Of a DNA stretch of 64,000 nucleotides, positions 38,770 through 49,842 are shown piece by piece. The position numbers were made by a program, and so were the translations under genes. The stretch lies in assembly GCA_033557465.1 (NCBI GenBank), contig JAWIIG010000039.1, positions 1,054,001 through 1,118,000 on the forward strand, written 5' to 3'. A model generated the notes under the pieces. It had not been told where the DNA came from. It did not search any database and saw only the letters and a list, made by a program, of their open reading frames with translations. The stretch is from Ichthyophis bannanicus. Lineage: Eukaryota; Chordata; Amphibia; Gymnophiona; Ichthyophiidae. How positions within the stretch are numbered: position 1 is the first letter of the stretch; every line of letters begins with the position of its first letter.

Positions 38770-39750
38770 TCAGCAAAGTGATACAACGTGATCAGCTAGT
38801 GATAGCGTGCAGTCCATTTGCTCATCTGATATCTCTTTGGTAACAGACCCTGTCTGTACTTCCTCACAATCACTCTCAGCTGGGTACGTTTGTGCACAAT
38901 TATACGGTGTTTTAAAATACAGTCCCTCTCTATTTCCCCGAGGCCTCTCTTCACAGCACTCTAAAGAGCAGGGTTGAGCATTACCGTATATATGGGATTT
39001 AGCATAGGGAGAGTCCAGCAAATCTTGGCAATCCCAAGGAAAACTTTTAAACCTAGTTTCCTTTCTATACGGTTTATACAGCCTACCTTTTGGCTTTTTC
39101 AAGGAAGGACTTCTTAGCACGGCTGGGTCAGCAAGGATTCCAAACACTGGCTGTGTTTTCCTGCCTTTTAGCTTCTCCTTTTCCTCAGACATACAAATAT
39201 CATCTGGCCAGCACCTCTCTCTCTCAGGAGTTTCTGCGTGCTCCCAAACCAGCCTCCCAGGCAGTCTCTCCCTCCAGCTGCCTTCACGATAGGGCTCCCG
39301 TCGTGGGCTGCTCCCACCTGGCTTTTGGGCACGGGCTCTGTGAATCTTTGTTGCGCTGGCTTCCTGAGCTGAGTCTCCCGTTTCTCTCTCAGCTGCTTTC
39401 TCCCAGGTGCTTGTTCCTGTCCTCGTCTCTCTTGCCTTTCTCGCTTCTCCTCCAGCTCCTCCTCCTCTTCTCCTTCTGAATCTGAAGCTATCACTCAATT
39501 CTAGTGAGTACTTTTTATATCCCTGTTTCTGAGGGCTTAACTGCACCCTTCCCCCAACCAGGTGTTTCTCCTTAATCCCTGAGCTCGAGCTTACGTTGCA
39601 GCTACGGCGTGCTTGCTCCCCTCGTGACTCACTCTGTTTATGTTTCCCTTGGCAACCCTGGGCCATGTGCTCTGCCTGCCTGTCAGTTTCTGAAGCAAAC
39701 TCTTCTGCTTCAGCCAGTTCCATAGCCTCGGAAGGGTCTTCTACATGACA
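38770..39750 (-). CDS. LTR-start ORF, copy j (326 codons, intact)
   Basis: The frame is open from LTR base 1 to the stop at 38770-38772 with no break. The N-terminus is CHVEDPSEAMELAEAEEF, with an ATG at codon 10, then TDRQAEHMAQGCQGK. A central part is rich in Arg, Glu and Gly (GGGAGGEARKARE), and a C-terminal region has Tyr/Pro/Lys-rich segments. It ends in an acidic stretch and DEQMDCTLSLADHVVSLC. Copy f is its decayed relative. An intact frame of this length in a solo LTR suggests recent insertion or constraint. Function unknown. Confidence 0.68.
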   Translation of the reverse strand, partial: CHVEDPSEAMELAEAEEFASETDRQAEHMAQGCQGKHKQSESRGEQARRSCNVSSSSGIKEKHLVGGRVQLSPQKQGYKKYSLELSDSFRFRRRRGGGAGGEARKARETRTGTSTWEKAAERETGDSAQEASATKIHRARAQKPGGSSPRREPYREGSWRERLPGRLVWEHAETPERERCWPDDICMSEEKEKLKGRKTQPVFGILADPAVLRSPSLKKPKGRLYKPYRKETRFKSFPWDCQDLLDSPYAKSHIYGNAQPCSLECCEERPRGNREGLYFKTPYNCAQTYPAESDCEEVQTGSVTKEISDEQMDCTLSLADHVVSLC

Positions 39751-41060
39751 AACTGTACTCATCATCTCACCAATGCATTTGTTTTAACCTTGTAGTTCAA
39801 GGTTCATATCACTTAGGTCGCCTGTAAAGTCAGCGAGAAATGCCAGATCACATAACCATTCCTCATCTTCCAAGTCTGCTTGGTCATCTCCCCTCTCCTT
39901 CAAAAAACCTCTCATTTCATTCAGCAAATCACAAAATCTTTGCAGAAATTTGTGCCTACTTAGCCACCTTACATCTGCGTGCAAAATGATTTCCATTGCC
40001 CCTTCATCAAGAGTAAGATTGAAAAGCCGTCTTTGAAGTGATCTTCCACGAACTGAATTTACAATTTTGAAAGTGATGTCCATGGCAGTCTTTGTATTGA
40101 GTTTCTTGCTTGCCAAAACTTGCTCGTGAATGCTGCAGTGCTAAGAAAGGAAATCTGGGAAGTTGTCATACTGTCTACAGAGGGCTATGAAACTGTTAAC
40201 CTCACCTATCATTGCTCTTGCTCCATCAGTAGTGATGAAAACAAGTCTATCCAATGGAAGATTACACTTTGTCACAAAAGAATGGAAAGAACTGAATATT
40301 TCCTGATCGGTAGTTCTCCCTTTTAAAGAAATCATTCCAAGTAGTTCTTCTTTAACACTGAAGTCTTCAAAAACCATCCAGATAAAGACTAGTAACTGGG
40401 CTATGTCTCTTATCTCTGTCCAGTTGGAGTGAGAAAGCAACACAATTTGAAAAATCCTCCAACAATTGTTCAGTTGTGTCTCCACACATCTTTTCTATTT
40501 GCCGCACGACAGTGTTTTTTGACAATTGTACATCTTGAATAGCAGCTATGATCTCTTTCTTATTTTTAAATCCTTCAAAAAGATTGTCAGCTGCTTTATG
40601 AAATCAATCTTTTACAAATTCCCCTTCAGTGAAAGGTTTGCATTTCTTTGCGATCAGGTTGCTGACCTTGAAGGATGCTATGTTTGCATTGCCCGAATGT
40701 GTCCTTGGCTTCGCCATCAACTGTTGCTGAATAGCCAATTTCGATTTAAGTTCGTTGAGCTTCAGTTTACGAATTTCACTTTTGGGTGGAAAATCAGCAT
40801 CAAACTTATTGCTATGCAGAGCCTTATAATGACATTCCAGATTACCCTTTTTGGGCAAGGATACTGGGGCGTTACAAATTAGATAACAACACTTGTCTTT
40901 CACCATAATGAAGAACTAGTCCATTTCCCATTCATCATGAAACTGGTAGGTTTTGCTCTTCTTTGGAACACTCATCTTCGTTATACTGGGGTGGCTGGAT
41001 GTAAGAAGGCCTAGAAAAAGGGACTGTAACTTCTGAAGAGAGATCTGCAACTGTGAGTAT

Positions 41061-41954
41061 TGTGATAAGGAAGCTTATCATAGTTCAGGAGGGAACTATA
41101 AAAGAGGTGAATTGGCTCTAAACAAGCAACCTGTCTTTGCTGGTTGAAATACTAAAACAGAATGTTTTCATAAAAGACTACCAGTCCCAGAATGCACCAG
41201 GTTTCAAACAGCCTCTAGAAGGGCTGAAGTGGGGAAATGTGTGTTCAATCAGGAGAGCTATGAGGTAATCCCCAATCACTCATCTCCAAGGGCAGGGCTT
41301 GATTCAGCACAGCTGGGCTGTGCTAGGGTGGAGTGTCCCTCTAAGCACGTTAAAAGTAAAACATATTCTGCACAGAGACAGAATCGTGAGGAGATCAAGG
41401 ACAGAGAGAGCAAGGAGACACAGAAGCAGCAGCAACGTGGAAAGAAGAAGAGAAAGACACCTTGGAGGGCTAAAGAAGGAGCCCACAGCAGTACGTGTGT
41501 TGGGAGTCATTTCAGAGGCAAGCATACTCCATTGGACTGGAGGAAGCCAGAGGAATGGGGTTATAGAGCCAGGAATTCCCAGACGGCACCTTTGAAGGAC
41601 ACGGCTGCATGTGGAAGGGGCCCTAAGACCGGTGCAAGGAGGTATGTGAAGAGAGACCCAGTGTCCAGGGATCTTGATTGGAAGGCTGGACATAAAAGCT
41701 GGACTACTTACTGGCCAGGATACCTGGAGAGGAAACCTAACAGCAAAGGAAGCTCAGGTATGAACTTTGATCTATGCCCTAGCTCTTTTCCAGGAAGACA
41801 GCAGGGAAACAAATATTATCCTGAGAGTGAACAATCGAGGAATTCCTCTGAGCCAGACCCTGATATTGATTTAATGATATTTGAGGAAGAAGGAGATATA
41901 TTAAATGATCAGAATGAATACATGGATTGCTCTCTGTCTAGGCTGCTGTGGTAA
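41061..41954 (+). pseudogene. LTR-start ORF, copy g (298-codon frame, one nonsense codon)
   Basis: The frame runs from LTR base 1 to the stop at 41952-41954. TGA at about 41145-41147 replaces the Arg/Lys position after NKQPVFAG. The rest is open: ESYEVIPNHSSPRAG, basic middle (QQQRGKKKRK), TTYWPGYLER, SGMNFDL, an acidic run and NEYMDCSLSRLLW. Function unknown. Confidence 0.7.
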
Positions 41955-42594
41955 AATACTTTCTCAATAATACAAAAACCACCAAAAGGAACTATAATTT
42001 GTTCTTTTATCTACCCAGAAAAGTCTGCAAGAAAGCTTTTGGGTAGGATTGAGCCACGTAGAGAAAGTGAACCAGCAAAGGGGTTTGCAGCTGGCTAATT
42101 GGTGATAATTGAGCCAGGCACAAGTGCACGTGAGCTCTGAAAGGAAACTTTTCTTTTTGTGTGTGTAAATAGAAGAAAGTTATCCTTGATAAAGAACAGT
42201 TTTTGTTACTTTTGGGTTTTGTTTTTGCTTTTGGAGCAATGCTAAGAAAGTTATTAGCATGAGCCATCAAAAAGACCTTTTCTGTTTCCCCTCAAGGTCT
42301 TATTTGATTTTTGCTTAGAAAGTACAGTTACCTTATTTCATGTTTTGTTCTCCTGAATGCAATACTAAAAGCAAGTGTCCTTTTTGTGTTACCAAGTAAA
42401 TCTGTGTGGGAGAATTAACCCCATGAATAAAATCCATTTTTCTTTGCTTACATTCGTGCATCACAACTCATTATTTTGTGAACGGCTGATTCTGGTACAA
42501 GTGAACTACATTCCCCACAATCCTTTGCAAGTCATAATAATATTTCTGCCTTTGCTAAGACTGTGGCCATTCACGACCAGCGCCCCCGTTTACA
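41061..42594 (+). repeat. Solo LTR copy g (1534 bp)
   Basis: It starts TGTGATAAGG and ends ...GCGCCCCCGTTTACA. GTAT is duplicated at 41057-41060 and 42595-42598. The other monomer unit has the empty site (CTGTGAGTATATACTTCTGG, about 43495-43514). The end matches the E1 LTR. A polyadenylation signal (GAATAAAATCC) lies at about 42423. Confidence 0.95.
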
Positions 42595-43995
42595 GTATAT
42601 ACCTCTGGTAATTTTCTAAAAGGAATTCTTTGTATTAAAGCTAATTAATCTGTGAACCCACTATTTTTTGTTAAATCAGTCAGGGCCTAGTAGCAGCAGT
42701 TTAAGTTTAAATATAAAACACAGAGGAGAACTTTCTGGTTACATTTCATACCCAGCAGAGAGCTTGTAGTTTAAATGTAATAGTCACTCAGGGCCTAGTA
42801 ACAGCAAAGTACTTTTAGTTTAAATTTAAAACACAGAAGAGATCTTTCTGGTTACATTTGGAACCCAGCAGAAAGCTTGTAGTTTAAATTTAATAGTCAC
42901 TCAGGGCCTAGTAACAGCAAAGTACTTTTAGTTTAAATTTAAAACACAGAAGAGAGCTTTCTGGTTACATTTGGAACCCAGCAGAGAGCTTGTAGTCTAA
43001 ATTTAATAGTCACTCAGGGCTTGGCCTCAGCAAAGAACTTTTAGCTTAAATTTAAAACACAGAACAGAGCTTTCTGGTTAAATTTAGAACCCAGCAGAGA
43101 GCTTGTAGTTTAAATTTCATAAGAAGTTAGAGCCTAGCAGCAGCTAAGAGCTATAATGTAAATCAAATCAGAATTTAGCTTAGCACAAAAGGCAAAACAG
43201 GGTCTGTACTCTTTGAGCAACAAATAAAGTCTTCTAGAGACCTTTACAAAGAGGCCTTCTACCTAGAGGGCAAGAGACCTGTGAAACTTTTTCAATAGGT
43301 GTTAACACCAGGTGGCAGATCAAAAGGCCATTTTTGAAAGACTTCTCCTATCCATGCAAGGACTGTTAATTACCCAGGAAATTGGTCACAGCTTACCTCA
43401 GCAGCACAGGAATAAATAGCTCAACCAGAGCTCTGTGATCCTCTGTCTTGAAGGACTAGAAAAAGGGACTGTTACTTCTGAAGAGAGATCTGCAACTGTG
43501 AGTATATACTTCTGGTAATTTTCTAAAAGGAATTCTTTGTATTAAAGCTAATTAATCTGTGAACCCACTATTTTCTGTTAAATCAGTCAGGGCCTAGTAG
43601 CAGCAGTTTAAGTTTAAATATAAAACACAGAGGAGAACTTTCTGGTTACATTTCATACACAGCAGAGAGCTTGTAGTTTAAATTTAATAGTCACTCAGGG
43701 CCTAGTAACAGCAAAATACTTTTAGTTTAAATTTAAAACACAGAAGAGAGCTTTCTGGTTATATTTGGAACCCAGCAGAGAGCTTGTAGTCTAAATTTAA
43801 TAGTCACTCAGGGCTTGGCATCAGCAAAGTACTTTTAGCTTAAATTTAAAACACAGAAGAGAGCTTTCTGGTTCAATTTAGAACCCAGCAGAGAGCTTGT
43901 AGTTTAAATTTCATAAGAAGCTAGAGCCTAGCAGCAGCTATGAGCTATAATTTAAATCAAATCAGAATTTAGCTTAGCACAAATGGCAAAACAGG

Positions 43996-44290
43996 GTACT
44001 GTGTAGCACCCCTCTTTTAATAAGTGTTATTTCCCTCCCTCCCTCCCCACACCCACCCACCCCTAGGATAATCGTAGCTTTATAGGTATTTACACATCTT
44101 AAAAGACAGGAGGTGCTCTCAGGTGAAGCTCATTACCCAAATCAGTCATACACTTAGGACCTGAGATTAGTTAAGCTTCACGTGAACAAGGTATATTACA
44201 CGTATTAGGTACAGTTTTATTAGTATACATATCCATAGCAACCCTTAGTAAGTAAAGAACTTAGATCTAAACACAAACTTAAAACTAAGA
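43996..44290 (+). other. CR1-H 5' untranslated region
   Basis: Matches 16100-16427 of CR1-A (CCCTCCCTCCCCACACCCACC, TTTATAGGTATTT). No gene. Confidence 0.7.
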
Positions 44291-45201
44291 TGCAGACAGC
44301 AGTCCAACAGCGGGATGGGGGCTTTCCAGTCTTTTGCATTGAGTGTCACATGTATGATTTTCTCCCAGTTGGTGAGAGATCTTACGTGTGCACTAGGTGC
44401 AAGGAGCTCTTTGCTCTCAGGGAATGAGTCCGTTCTCTAGAGGCTAAAGTAGCAGACTTGGAAAGCATAAGACAGAGAGGTACATAGACGAGACCTACAG
44501 GGATATAGGCTGCCCACCTCAAATCTGGCAGCATCCCTGTTGCCATGGAGGAGAGAGGTCACGTGACAGGAGAGCATCACCCTGGTGTGGCAGGAAGTGA
44601 TCCTGTAACTAGGACCTGTCCCTCCAGGTGATGTAAAACCCTCTCGCACCGAGGAAGTTTCTCCAGGGCCATGTGCCCATGAGGGAAGGGTTAGAACAAC
44701 CATTATAGTTGGTGATTCGATCATTAGCCATGTAGATAGCTGGGTGGCTGGTAGACGTGAGGATTGCCTGGTAACATGCCTGCCTGGTGCGAAGGTAGTG
44801 GACCTCACACGGCACCTAGATAAGGTCTTAGATAGTGCTGGGGAGGAGTCTGCTGTCTTGGTACATGTCGGTACCAATGACATAGGAAAATGTGGTAGGG
44901 AGGTTCTGGAGGCTAAATTTAGGCTTTTAGATAGGAAGTTGAAATCCAGAACTTCCAGGGTAGCATTCTCCGAAATGCTTCCTGTTCCATGGCAGGACCC
45001 AAAAGGCAGGCAGAGCTCCGGAGTCTCAATGCGTGGATGAGACAATGGTGCAGAGATGAGGGTTTTGGATTTGTTAGGAACTGGGGAACATTCTGGGGAA
45101 AGGAGGGGCTCTTCCGAAGGGATGGGCTTCACCTTAACCGGGATGGAACCAGGCTGCTGGCATTAACCTTTAAAAAGGAGATAGAGCAGCTTTTAAACTA
45201 G
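44291..45201 (+). pseudogene. CR1-H ORF1
   Basis: The same protein as CR1-A ORF1: FCIECHMYDFLPVGERSYVC, then the esterase-like half with GDSII, HVGTNDIG and RDGLHLNRDG. TGA at 44426-44428 and frameshifts near 44470, 44630 and 44990 inactivate it. Confidence 0.85.
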
Positions 45202-46990
45202 ATATTAGGGGAAAGCCGACAGTCGCCCAAGAGCGGATGGTTCGGAAGAATGTATCTTTGAAGGATACTACCAAAAGCAGAGAGGTTCCACAAAAGAGTA
45301 AAGTAGCCCAAATGCCCTCAAGTATGGAGCAGACTGAGCCTAAAGATCCCAAATTACCCATGTCTAACAATAGCCAAATTAATATGAGTAAAACACATTC
45401 TCTAAAATGCTTTTATGCAAATGCTAGAAGTCTAAAAAATAAGATGGGAGAGTTAGAATATATAGCACTAAATGAAAGGTTATATATGATTGGAGTATCA
45501 GAGACATGGTGGAAGGAGGACAACCAGTGGGACACTGTGATACCTGGGTACAAACTATATCGTAATGATAGAGCTGATCAAATTGGTGGAGGGGTTGCTC
45601 TCTATGTTAGAGAGGGCATTGAGTCAGAAAGGATTAAAGTTTTGCAGGAAATAAAATCTGCTGTAGAATCTATATGGATTGAAATTCCATGTAAAAGGGG
45701 GAAGGCGATTGCAGTGGGGGTGTACTATCGAGCGCCTTGCCAGAATGACCAAATGGATGATGAAATGCTCAAAGAAATCAAGGAAGCTAACAAAAGTAAC
45801 AGTGCAGTAATAATAATGGGTGATTTCAACTACCCCGGTATCGACTGGGTCAGTGTCACGTCAGGACATGCTAGGGAGATAAAGTTCCTAGATGAAATAA
45901 ATGACTGCTTCTTGGAGCAGCTGGTTCATGAACCGACCAGAGGAGAAGCCATATTAGACCTAGTCCTTAGTGGAACACCAGATCTAGTGCAAGAGATAAG
46001 GTTGTTGGGGCCACTTGGCAATAGTGATCATAGCATTATCGCCTTTGATTTAATTAGTGGAGGAGGGATAGTAAGGAAATCCACAGTACTACCTTTTAAC
46101 TTTCGAAAGGGAAACTATGATAAAATGAGGAAAACAGTTAAGAAAAAACTAAAAGGAGCAGTTGCAAAGGTTAAAGACGTACATCAGGCTTGGCTGTTGT
46201 TGAAAAATACTATCTTGGAAGCCCAGACCAGCTGTATTCAACGATTTAAGAAAAGTGGAAGGAAGTCCAAAAAACTGCCAGCATGGTTTAAAGGTGAGGT
46301 CAGAGAGGCTGTTGTTGCCAAAAAAGCATCTTTCAGGAAATGGAAAAAAGAGCCAAACGACGAAACCTGGAAACAGCACAAGTACTGGCAAGTCAAATGC
46401 AAGGCATTGATAAGGCAGGCAAAGGGAGAATTTGAGAAGAAGCTTGCTGCGGAAGCAAAAACGCGAAGTAAAGACCTTTTCAAGTACATTCGTAGCAAAA
46501 AACCTGTGAGAGTCAGTTGGTCCATTAGATGATAAAGGGGTTAAAGGAGCACTAAGAGGCGACAAGGCGATAGCGGAGAGATTGAATGAATTCTTTGCTT
46601 CAGTCTTTACTGAGGAAGATGTTAGGATGTTACCCATGACTGAAGTGGTATTTAAAGGTGCGGAAGAATTGAAGGAAATATCGATACATCGGGAAGATGT
46701 ATTGCAACTATTAGATAAACTGAAGAGTAGCAAATCACCTGGGCCGGATGGTATACATCCAAAGGTGTTGAAAGAACTGAAATACGAGATTGCAGACCTG
46801 CTATTAGTAATCTGTGAACTATCATTAAAATCATCTCTAATACCTGAAGATTGGAGGATTGCCAATGTAACACCAATTTTTAAAAAGGGATCCAGGGGTG
46901 ATCCGGGAAACTACAGACCGGTAAGCCTGACATCAGTACCGGGAAAAATGGTAGAAACCATCATAAAGAATAAAATTACTCAGCATGTAG

Positions 46991-48157
46991 TGTCATGAGG
47001 TAGACAGCATAAAAGGTGAAGTACTAAAGGCTAGTGCAGAGAATGAGCCTATTGGCCAGGAGATAGAGAGCACTAAGCCTGAAACACTAAGAAACAATAT
47101 ACAGGAAAAGCTCACTTGTCAGAAGCCAGATAGCATTGAGCCTGAGATAGTAAAGGACAGTGTGGGGGAAGGGCTTAACTGGCAGGAGTTATACAGCACA
47201 GATCCTGAAACATTAGGAAATAAAATGGAGGAAGAGCTTACCTTGCAGCCTCAGGGGCAAGTGAGGCATTCACAGGGCAGAGAGGCAGGAAGGAAGAAAG
47301 CAAACATTCCACAGGGTTGGTGTGACGCAGGAAGAATTGAGGGGGCTAATCAGATCCACCTGAACTCAGACTCACGTTCCACGTCAGGGGAGCTGAGAGA
47401 TAAAGGCAGGTGGAAAATCTCACAGAGAGAGAGCAGGCATGGGAGGCAGTTGAAGGAGCATTGGCAGTTGGAGTCCGAAGCAGGACTGGAGCCAGTTTAC
47501 CAGGAGGGAAGGAAAACTCCCAAGCAAGTGCTGATAGACACTTTACCGAGGAGAACCAGAACTGAGGGAAGACCGGCTGGCCAATCCAAGAAGGGTAAAG
47601 AAAACTGCAGCAGGGTCTTCCCAGCCAGAGGGGTCCTCCTACCAAGGCAAGCTGCTCAGTCAATAGGAGGCAAAGGTCACATACAGGGAAGCACCCAGGA
47701 AACAGGAAGTAAGTTGCCATCAGTCAAGCAACGTAACCAGATTTCCCTCAGAGAACCAGGAGGTAAGACAGATAGAAAGTCTTGGCGAGAAGCAGAGGGA
47801 TTGGAGCTTAGCTTTGGCAGAAGAAAAGATAAGTACCCAGTTTTTACTAAAGAGAGGAAAAGGAATCCCAGAGTTGGAGACCAGGCATAAAGTCAAGGGG
47901 ACTCCTATCTGTATAAGCCGTGGAGAGAGATCTCCCACACCTCTCCTGATATCTGGGACTTACGAGGGCAGCTCCAACCAGTGACAGATGAGGTTTACCC
48001 AGGGCAAGATGCGGAGGGCAGCCTCCTAGGGGCTCAGTGTCCTTATACTGGAACAGGACCCAGCCCTATGCAATGGGAGAGCCATAGCACGGAGACTATC
48101 CCTGAAGCCATGGAGTATGAGGAGTATGTGCCTGAGGAGGCCAAGAATCTTTATTGA
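46991..48157 (+). pseudogene. LTR-start ORF, copy i (389-codon frame, one nonsense codon)
   Basis: The frame is open from LTR base 1 (CHEVDSIKGEVLKA) to TAA at 47888-47890, then continues in the same phase to TGA at 48155-48157. Three diverged repeats of about 38 codons stand at the N-terminus (GQEIESTKPETL, CQKPDSIEPEIV, WQELYSTDPETL). The middle is basic (Arg, Lys, Gln, Gly) and the end acidic (AMEYEEYVPEEAKNLY). It lacks the MDC[S/T] motif, so it is the most divergent member. Function unknown. Confidence 0.65.
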
Positions 48158-48545
48158 AGTCAAGCAAGAAGTAGTATTTTGTGCACAGTGAAAATACTAA
48201 ACTGTATTGCTGAAGGATATTGTGCACAGTGAAATACTGGGCTATATTGCTGAGAATATTGTGCACAGTGAAATACTGGACTGCATCACTGAGAGATATT
48301 GTGCACCGGGTAAATACTGGACTGTATTGTTGAGAGAAAGCAGTATTATCATTTCTGGTTTAAAACCCTTTTGACCTGGTGAATTCAACCATTCATTTAT
48401 GTTGTCCCTTATGCTGTAACATCCTAAAGGGAAGGGGAATAAAACCCATCTTTTCATTTGGACCACAACTACAGAGTCCTTATTTCTTCCACAACACAAT
48501 GCTACCCGGCTCTAGGCATCCGCCTAGGACCGGCAAGTAGTCACA
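46991..48545 (+). repeat. Solo LTR copy i (1555 bp), divergent
   Basis: It starts TGTCATGAGGTAGAC and ends ...AAGTAGTCACA. GTAG is duplicated at 46987-46990 and 48546-48549 in CR1-H ORF2. A polyadenylation signal GGGGAATAAAACCC lies near 48436. Short repeats of TATTGTGCACAGTGAAATACT occur at about 48176-48320. Confidence 0.92.
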
Positions 48546-49842
48546 GTAGATAGTCATGACCTAATGGGAGACAGCCAACATGGCTTTAGACAAGGAAGAT
48601 CTTGTCTTACTAATCTGTTATGTTTTTTTGAAGGAGTGAATAATCAGGTGGACAAAGGTGAGTCGGTTGATATTGTGTATCTGGACTTTCAGAAAGCCTT
48701 TGACAAGGTCCCTCATCAGAGACTTTTGGCAAAACTAAAGAGTCATGGGATAGGAGGCAGTGTACTATTGTGGATCAGGAACTGGTTAAAAGATAGAAAG
48801 CAGAGGGTAGGGCTAAATGGCCAATTTTCCCAATGGAGAAAGGTGAATAGTGGTGTACCCCAGGGATCTGTGCTGGGTCCGCTGCTTTTTGACATATTCA
48901 TAAATGACCTGGAAAGTGGAATAACGAGTGAGGTTATCAAATTTGCAGATGACACAAAACTATTTAAAGTTGTTAAAACCCAAGAGGATTGTGGAAAATT
49001 GCAAGAGGATCTTGATAAATTGGAAGACTGGGCATCAAAATGGCAGATGGAATTTAATGTGGACAGGTGCAAGGTTATGCACCTCGGGAAGAACAACCTA
49101 AACTATGGTTACACGATGCAAGGTTCCACATTAGGAACCACCACCCAGGAAAAAGATTTAGGCGTCATTGTGGATACCATGTTAAAACCCTCGGCCCAGT
49201 GTGCAGCAGCGGCCAAGAGAGCAAATAGAATGCTAGGTATGATAAGGAAAGGAATGGAAAATAAAGCAAAAGATATTATAATGCCTCTATATCGTTCCAT
49301 GGTGAGACCGCACCTTGAATATTGTGTGCAATTCTGGTCGCCGTATCTTAAAGAGGATATAGCGATTTTAGAAAAGGTTCAGAGAAGAGCCACCAAAATG
49401 GTAAAGGGGATGGAAGGATACCCCTATGAAGAAAGGCTAAAAAGGTTGGGGCTCTTTAACCTGGAAAAGAGACGGCTGAGGGGAGATATGATAGAAGTCT
49501 ATAAATTAATGAACGGAGTAGAACGGGTAAACGTAGATCGATTGTTTACCTTATCAGAATATAGAAAGACTAGGGGACATGCAATGAAGCTACAGGGTAA
49601 ACTATTTAAGACTAATCTAAAAGAAAATATTTTTTCACTCAACGTGTAATCAAAATCTGGAATTTGTTACCAGAGGATGTAGTAAAGGCTGTTAGTGTAG
49701 CTGGGTTTAAAAAAGGTTTTGACAAGTTCCTGGAGGAAAGGTCCATAAACCATTATTAAGAAGGGACCCAGGATATCAATGCTTGAACCAATACAAGCAT
49801 TGTGGAACCTGTGTCCCTTGGGGAAACTGCTAGGTACGTATG

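Larger units (their letters stand above)
38211..39750 (-). repeat. Solo LTR copy j (1540 bp)
   Basis: It starts TGTCATGTAGAAGACCC at 39750 and ends (plus strand TGTCACCAGTAACC) at 38211. AACT is duplicated at 38207-38210 and 39751-39754 in the transposase gene. It contains a plus-strand L2-type tail at about 38566-38698. A TTTTATTT polyadenylation-type motif lies near 38391 (minus AATAAAAC). Confidence 0.9.
36061..40975 (-). pseudogene. hAT transposase (GTF2IRD2/ZBED-like), split by four insertions
   Basis: The start is the ATG at 40975 (MSVPKKSKTYQFHDEW). A BED-like zinc finger region follows (CCYLICNAPVSLPKKGNLECH, ALH). Pieces: 40973-39751, 38210-37995, 37859-37758, 36808-36683 and 36329-36061. 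The middle has a hAT catalytic-core-like segment (LVFITTDGARAMIG). The C-terminus carries the hAT dimerisation signature (FWKLVPRDKFPNLRR; CESVFSHLKMTKSTQRSNM; TDEHLKDSLRLAL) and the stop at 36061-36063. TAG at 40916-40918 and further stops show decay. The TIRs and 8-bp TSD around it support an original autonomous hAT. Confidence 0.85.
41008..43995 (+). repeat. CR1-H 5' monomers with inner 112-120 bp repeats
   Basis: Unit 1 is 41008-43441 (interrupted by LTR g) and unit 2 is 43442-43995. Both begin CTAGAAAAAGGGACTG and continue GAGAGATCTGCAACTGTGAGTATA. Each contains three to four copies of an inner unit with AATAGTCACTCAGGGC, TTTAAATTTAAAACACAGAAGAG and CCCAGCAGAGAGCTTGTAG. Confidence 0.85.
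45237..49759 (+). pseudogene. CR1-H ORF2, split by LTR i
   Basis: Endonuclease and linker at 45237-46532 (SETWWKED, MGDFNYPGIDW, NSDHSII). A 2-base loss near 46512 shifts the frame. RT N-terminal part 46582-46990; LTR i interrupts at the codons for QHV; RT resumes at 48550 (QHGFRQGRS, YLDFQKAFDKVPH, GVPQGSVLGP, KFADDTKLF) and a frameshift near 49615 precedes the last 45 codons. Confidence 0.88.
41008..49842 (+). mobile_element. CR1-H: long CR1 with 5' monomers, inside hAT, split by LTRs g and i
   Basis: Two 5' monomer units (41008-43995), a 5' untranslated stretch with TATTTCCCTCCCTCCCTCC as in CR1-A (43996-44290), ORF1 (44291-45201), ORF2 (45237-49759) and part of the 3' untranslated region. 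The copy stops at ...GGTACGTATGA, about 110 bp short of the CR1-A 3' end. Its monomers are unlike those of CR1-A although the ORFs are close. Confidence 0.85.

Noticed and set aside
42660..43120. CRISPR-like array of regular repeats
   Set aside because: The repeats are 112-120 bp without unique spacers and belong to LINE 5' monomers in a vertebrate genome.
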